From Geothrix paludis (GTDB lineage: Bacteria > Acidobacteriota > Holophagae > Holophagales > Holophagaceae): DNA of 64,000 nt. The position numbers were made by a program, and so were the translations under genes. Below are positions 60,557-64,000 of the stretch, piece after piece (positions within the stretch are counted from its first letter, which is position 1; every line of letters starts with the position of its first letter). The notes below the pieces were generated by a model. That model had not been told where the DNA came from. It ran no database searches and was given only the letters and a program-made list of their open reading frames with translations. The stretch covers positions 124,001-188,000 of the forward strand of contig NZ_JAKZLC010000001.1 of assembly GCF_022808815.1 (NCBI RefSeq). Direction: 5' to 3'.

Positions 60557-61102
60557 CTATTCCGAAGTCTCCAGTGCATCCTCGGGACACGGATGGTGGT
60601 GGCTCCGGATGGCATGGACGGCCAGCTCGTAGTCAGGCTCCTTCGTGAGCTCCCGCACCAGCTCCGTGTGGATCACCGTGCCGTTCTCGTCCAGCGCCAC
60701 CACGGCCCGGGCCAGGAGGCCGCGCATGGGCCCGTCGATGAGGGTGACCCCGAACTGGGCCCCGAACTCGGGGTGGCGGAAGGCGGACATCGGGTGCGCC
60801 CGCTCCAACCCCCGGGAGCCGCAGAAGAGGTCCTGCGCGAAGGGCAGGTCCATGGAGACGCACAGCAGCACCGTGTCGCTCAGATCCTGCGTCAGGGCAT
60901 TGAACTTGCGGACGCTCTCCGCGCAGGTCGGCGTGTCCAGGCTGGGAAAGATGCTCAGCAGGACGCGCTTTCCCTCCAGATCCACACTCGTGGTGTCGCG
61001 CAGATCCGTGCGGGTGAGGGCGAACGCAGGGGTGGGGGAGCCGACTGCGGGCAGCTCGCCGCAGGTATGGGTGGGGGTGCCGTTCAGGGTGATCGTGGCC
61101 AT
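60557..61102 (-). CDS. tpx: thiol peroxidase Tpx
   Basis: A 181-residue atypical two-cysteine peroxiredoxin. The peroxidatic cysteine is in SLDTPTCAESVRKFN and the resolving one in VLLCVSMDLPFAQDLFCG, as in Tpx. It scavenges organic hydroperoxides with thioredoxin. It extends slightly beyond typical length at the C terminus (AIRSHHHPCPEDALETSE). The start is ATG 61100-61102 with GGGAGG upstream. It is divergent from the LytS-type kinase. Confidence 0.92.
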   Translation of the reverse strand: MATITLNGTPTHTCGELPAVGSPTPAFALTRTDLRDTTSVDLEGKRVLLSIFPSLDTPTCAESVRKFNALTQDLSDTVLLCVSMDLPFAQDLFCGSRGLERAHPMSAFRHPEFGAQFGVTLIDGPMRGLLARAVVALDENGTVIHTELVRELTKEPDYELAVHAIRSHHHPCPEDALETSE

Positions 61103-61256
61103 GGGGACCTCCCGGCGCGCACATGCTACTCCCAATGGAGAATTCCGGCACGATTTCTTGACCGGGCGGGGGCCCCGAGCCGGGCTCGCCCCTGATATGC
61201 CTCGGCTCGCCCCACCTTTCCTGGCGGAAACTGCTTCGCGTTCTTAGTCTTGGATC

Positions 61257-62336
61257 ATGGAACCCACGCTCGGCAAGTGGCGCTGGTACTGGAGCATCTG
61301 GGGCCTGATGGGCCTGTACATGACCACCTGGGACATGGCCATGTATCCCGCCGCGCCGGTCCTGCGGCTGCTGGGGATGAACCTCCTCCAGAACGGGGCC
61401 TGGGGCCTGCTGGGTCTCCTCCTCATCCGGTTGGCGGACCGGAAGCCCATCGAGTCCTTCGCGTGGAGCCAGTGGCGCACCTGGGGCCTGCACCTGCTGG
61501 CCAGCGTCCTGGCGGCCACCCTCGGGCTGTTCCTGGCCTACCTGATCTCCCTGGCCATGGAAGGAGGCGGGAGGCACCTGGATCTCGCGACGGTCCGGAA
61601 GGGGCTGCCCCGGTTCTACCGGGCCTACTTCCACACGAACCTGCTCTTCATGTGGGCGGTGGTGGCGGCCTTCCACGGACTTCGGATCTACCGGAAGTAC
61701 CAGATCCGCGAGATCGAGGCCGCCAAACTGGAGGCCCGGTTCGCCGAGGCCCGGAACCAGGCCCTGTGCATGCAGCTCCAGCCTCACTTCCTCTTCAACA
61801 CGCTCAACTCCATCTCCGCCCTGGTCCATACGAACCCCGAGGGGGCGGACGACATGATCAGCCGCCTGGGGGACTTCCTCCGGATGACCCTGGAGGCGCC
61901 GCCGGACCAGATGGTGCCGCTGTGGAAGGAACTGGCCTTCATCCAGGCCTATCTCTCCATCGAGCAGGTCCGATTCCAGGGCCGCCTCCGGGTCGAAGTG
62001 GATGCCCCCTCCACGGTGCAGAACCTGCGGGTGCCCAGCTTCATCCTCCAGCCCCTGGTGGAGAACGCCCTCAAGCACGGCCTTTCCGACCGGCAGCAGG
62101 GCGGCACGCTCGGGCTGCGGGCCTCGCGGGATTCCGAATGCCTCGTGCTGGAAGTCCGGGATGACGGCACGGGCTACTCACCGGGCCGGGAAGGGGTGGG
62201 CCTGAGCAATGTCCGGGCCCGCCTGGGATTGATCTACAAGGGGCTGTATCACCTGGACATCCTCGGTGTGCCCGGGCGCGGCACCCTGGTGGCGCTCCGG
62301 CTGCCCCTCGGGGATGCCGTCGGGGGCGTGTCATGA
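61257..62336 (+). CDS. LytS/YehU-type sensor histidine kinase
   Basis: A 359-residue membrane kinase with four N-terminal helices, then the pfam His_kinase domain: the phospho-accepting His in LQPHFLFNTLNSISALVHTN, N box LQPLVENALKHGL and G motif VRDDGTGYSPGREGVGLSNVRARL. No separate sensory domain is obvious, so signal detection is through the helices. Overlaps its response regulator by 4 bp (ATGA). Confidence 0.93.
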   Translation: MEPTLGKWRWYWSIWGLMGLYMTTWDMAMYPAAPVLRLLGMNLLQNGAWGLLGLLLIRLADRKPIESFAWSQWRTWGLHLLASVLAATLGLFLAYLISLAMEGGGRHLDLATVRKGLPRFYRAYFHTNLLFMWAVVAAFHGLRIYRKYQIREIEAAKLEARFAEARNQALCMQLQPHFLFNTLNSISALVHTNPEGADDMISRLGDFLRMTLEAPPDQMVPLWKELAFIQAYLSIEQVRFQGRLRVEVDAPSTVQNLRVPSFILQPLVENALKHGLSDRQQGGTLGLRASRDSECLVLEVRDDGTGYSPGREGVGLSNVRARLGLIYKGLYHLDILGVPGRGTLVALRLPLGDAVGGVS

Positions 62337-63085
62337 ATCTCCGGGCCCTGGTGGTGGATGACGAGACGCTGGCCCGGCAGCGCATCCGCCATCTGCTCCG
62401 CCGGTCCACGGACATCGAAGTGGTCGGGGAGTGCGCCAACGGCCTGGAGGCGGTGAAGGCCATCGAGGAGCTGGCCCCGGACCTGGTGTTCATGGACATC
62501 CAGATGCCCGAGCTGGATGGCTTCGGGGTGGTGGAGGCCATGGGCGCGGATCGCATGCCGCCCACCCTCTTCATCACGGCCTACGATCAGCACGCCCTCC
62601 GGGCCTTCGAGGTCCATGCCGTGGACTACCTGCTGAAGCCCTTTTCGCCCGAGCGCTTCCACCATGCCCTGGAGCGCGCGCGGCGCTGGTGCCGGTCCTC
62701 CACCCGCGAGAAGGGGCAGGATCTGGAGGCCCTCATGGCCGGCCTGCGCCGGGATCGGCCCTGGGCGGATCGCCTCCTGGTCCGGCAGGGGGACCGCCAC
62801 GTTCTGGTGAGGACGGACGCCGTGCAATGGATCGAGGCGGAGGACAACTACGTCCGTCTTCATGTCGAAGGCACCTCGCATCTGGTCCGGCAGACCATGG
62901 CGGGTCTCCTTGCAAGGCTCGACCCCGCCCGGTTCCGGCGGATCCACCGCTCCGCCATCGTGAACCTCGACTGCATCCGGGAGTTCCAGCCCTGGAGCGG
63001 AGGGGACCACCTGGTGATCATGCGCGACGGCACCCGCCTGACCCTCAGCCGGACCTACCGGGACCAGTTCGGCGAGTGGCTCTGA
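62333..63085 (+). CDS. LytTR response regulator
   Basis: A 250-residue regulator. Receiver: VVDDETLARQRI, acceptor Asp in LVFMDIQMPELDGF, LFITAYDQHALRAFEVHAVDYLLKPFS. A C-terminal LytTR DNA-binding domain (about 150-250) has VQWIEAEDNYVRLHVEGTSHLVRQTMAGLLARLDPARFRRIHRSAIVNLD. It works with the kinase just upstream. Targets unknown. Confidence 0.94.
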   Translation: MNLRALVVDDETLARQRIRHLLRRSTDIEVVGECANGLEAVKAIEELAPDLVFMDIQMPELDGFGVVEAMGADRMPPTLFITAYDQHALRAFEVHAVDYLLKPFSPERFHHALERARRWCRSSTREKGQDLEALMAGLRRDRPWADRLLVRQGDRHVLVRTDAVQWIEAEDNYVRLHVEGTSHLVRQTMAGLLARLDPARFRRIHRSAIVNLDCIREFQPWSGGDHLVIMRDGTRLTLSRTYRDQFGEWL

Positions 63086-63087
63086 CA

Positions 63088-63120
63088 CAGGAAGGCCCGG
63101 CGCTGAGCCGGGCCTTCCTG
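63088..63120. terminator. bidirectional terminator hairpin
   Basis: CAGGAAGGCCCGGC (63088-63101), loop GCTGA, GCCGGGCCTTCCTG (63107-63120): a perfect 14-bp stem directly after the LytTR gene stop and before the convergent gene. Confidence 0.75.
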
Positions 63121-63134
63121 CATGCAGGGGCGGG

Positions 63135-63704
63135 TCACTCCGGGGCGAGGACCGTGACGGTGGCCATGCCCGCCTCGCGAAGCACCAGCGCGCCCTTTTC
63201 GGTCATGGTGCGGCTGGGCAGGATGACGTCCACGGTTCCGATGAGGCGGTCCGTCACAAGCAGCTCGCCGTTGGTGCCGTCACCCACGCTGAAGACGGCC
63301 CCCTGCTTCAGGGCCACGGGAGTGGTGGCGATGGCGGGTACGCCTCGCCTCCCGAGCTGGGAGATGGCCTGCGTGGCGCCGATGGAACCATCCCGGAACA
63401 TCCGGTCCCCGGGCAGCAGCACCAGGTAGTCCGCATGGTGATTCGCGATGAGATGGGCGGCGGGGACGGCCTTGTCCCAACTGCGCGCGTCCACCACGGT
63501 GATGAAGGCGCCTTCGCCGGCCGCCCGGGCCAGGGCCAGCACCGCGTCCTGGCTGGCCGGGTAGTCGCAGATCACGCCGATGTGCTGCTTGGCGGGCCAG
63601 GTGGCCTGGGTGGTCTTCATCAACGGGCGGAAGTCCTCGGCCTGGAGCGCCAGGCCGACGAGGGCCGCCGCGGCCACCACGAGGGATGCGGAAATGCGGT
63701 TCAT
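63135..63704 (-). CDS. small exported protein, unknown function
   Basis: A 189-residue protein with a signal peptide (about 1-22, ending LQAE) and a mixed alpha/beta region resembling a periplasmic-binding or flavodoxin-type Rossmann fold (HIGVICDYPASQDAVLALARAAGEGAFITVVDARSWDKAVPAAHLIANHHADYLVLLPGD). No family assigned. It is convergent with the LytTR gene. About 220 bp without genes lies upstream, before purD; I see only a possible -10 (GATACT at 63901) and no strong structure there. Confidence 0.65.
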   Translation of the reverse strand: MNRISASLVVAAAALVGLALQAEDFRPLMKTTQATWPAKQHIGVICDYPASQDAVLALARAAGEGAFITVVDARSWDKAVPAAHLIANHHADYLVLLPGDRMFRDGSIGATQAISQLGRRGVPAIATTPVALKQGAVFSVGDGTNGELLVTDRLIGTVDVILPSRTMTEKGALVLREAGMATVTVLAPE

Positions 63705-63924
63705 GATGCCTCCGGAAGAAAGGCGGTCGGGGACGGATCCCCGCGACGGGTGGAAGGGAGCCCGAACGGTGTCAGACGGGCGGGGTGAACGCCGCCAAAC
63801 ATGAGCGGCCGTCTCAGCTCAGGCCATGGATCTGGGACGAACAGGCCCAGATGGGGGTGAGGGGTTTCTTTCCGGGGGTGGGTCCGGCCCTGCTCCGGGC
63901 GATACTTGGGGTTCGGAGGCACCC

Positions 63925-64000
63925 ATGAAAATCCTGCTCCTGGGCTCGGGCGGACGGGAACACGCGCTGGCGCTGAAGCTCAAGGCTTCGGCCACCCCGG
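63925..64000 (+). CDS. purD: phosphoribosylamine--glycine ligase, 3'-truncated by window edge
   Basis: Only the first 25 codons are present (MKILLLGSGGREHALALKLKA). The LGSGGREHAL motif is the highly conserved PurD N terminus. It makes GAR in purine synthesis. GGAGGC precedes the ATG at 63925. Identification rests on the first 20 residues, so the call is good but cannot be checked further here. Confidence 0.85.
   Translation, partial: MKILLLGSGGREHALALKLKASATP

Noticed and set aside
1-64000. tRNA, rRNA, plasmid or phage origin sequences
   Set aside because: I looked in the intergenic gaps and saw no cloverleaf, rRNA core, integrase or replication-origin pattern; most gaps are too short to hold them.

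Overview
This is a GC-rich (roughly two-thirds G+C by eye), densely coded bacterial chromosome window with no tRNA, rRNA, CRISPR array, prophage or complete insertion sequence that I can see. The gene content fits a Gram-negative anaerobe or facultative anaerobe. It has LolA-type lipoprotein transport, a DUF3187 outer-membrane protein, an extended MglA GTPase, a quinol nitric oxide reductase, MEP-pathway isoprenoid genes, and secreted subtilisin and sedolisin peptidases. I would guess Acidobacteriota, class Holophagae (Geothrix/Holophaga-like). That is inference from gene content and style, not a database result.

Layout. 1-5.7 kb: the 3' end of a LexA-type gene, a lower-GC cupin gene, an isopropylmalate/isocitrate-type dehydrogenase, a secreted peroxiredoxin, MglA-LolA, a HAD phosphatase and pyrophosphatase. 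5.7-16 kb (minus strand): a long co-directional run made of an ABC exporter, a hybrid histidine kinase, an MFS transporter, histidine ammonia-lyase, an HD-domain protein and a HEAT-repeat protein; the last four are tightly coupled. 16-24 kb: ispE followed by a gene fusing an NQO/KefF-type flavoprotein to a UbiA/MenA-type prenyltransferase, then a thioesterase, methionine aminopeptidase, a coupled set of unknown genes, a TMEM175-like channel and DUF3187. 24-31.6 kb: HxlR, a divergent Lrp/methionine gamma-lyase pair, recG, and a subtilase with a marked 5' regulatory region.

31.6-42 kb: coaD, a DUF1858-DUF2249 protein, a 270-bp MITE-like element, and a DUF438-hemerythrin-PAS protein. These are followed by ddl, a CtpA-like protein that has lost its catalytic dyad, a YibQ-type deacetylase, a fluoride riboswitch with crcB-DUF190, a CDF-like transporter, an anti-sigma-type kinase and quinol NO reductase. 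42-51.9 kb: a prohibitin-like protein, a sedolisin, PEP carboxylase, an IspH-UbiA fusion behind an IscR-type operator, an SDR enzyme, and a TetR-hydrolase pair with a textbook operator. 51.9-64 kb: a 103-bp tandem duplication of the polA 5' end, polA, a five-gene cluster (isocitrate-type dehydrogenase, HMG-CoA-lyase type, CoA-transferase, aconitase-family large and small subunits), tpx, a LytS/LytTR two-component pair, and the start of purD.

Themes. Isoprenoid-precursor genes (ispE, ispH) are each tied to a UbiA-family prenyltransferase, once by adjacency to a redox-prenyltransferase fusion and once by direct fusion. Nitric-oxide/iron-type sensing (DUF438-hemerythrin, DUF1858-DUF2249, qNor) recurs over 7 kb, with a shared promoter word. 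The most unusual structures are the polA 5' repeat array with three coupled mini-ORFs, the 19-bp terminal-inverted-repeat element at 32.7-33.0 kb, and the two UbiA fusions.
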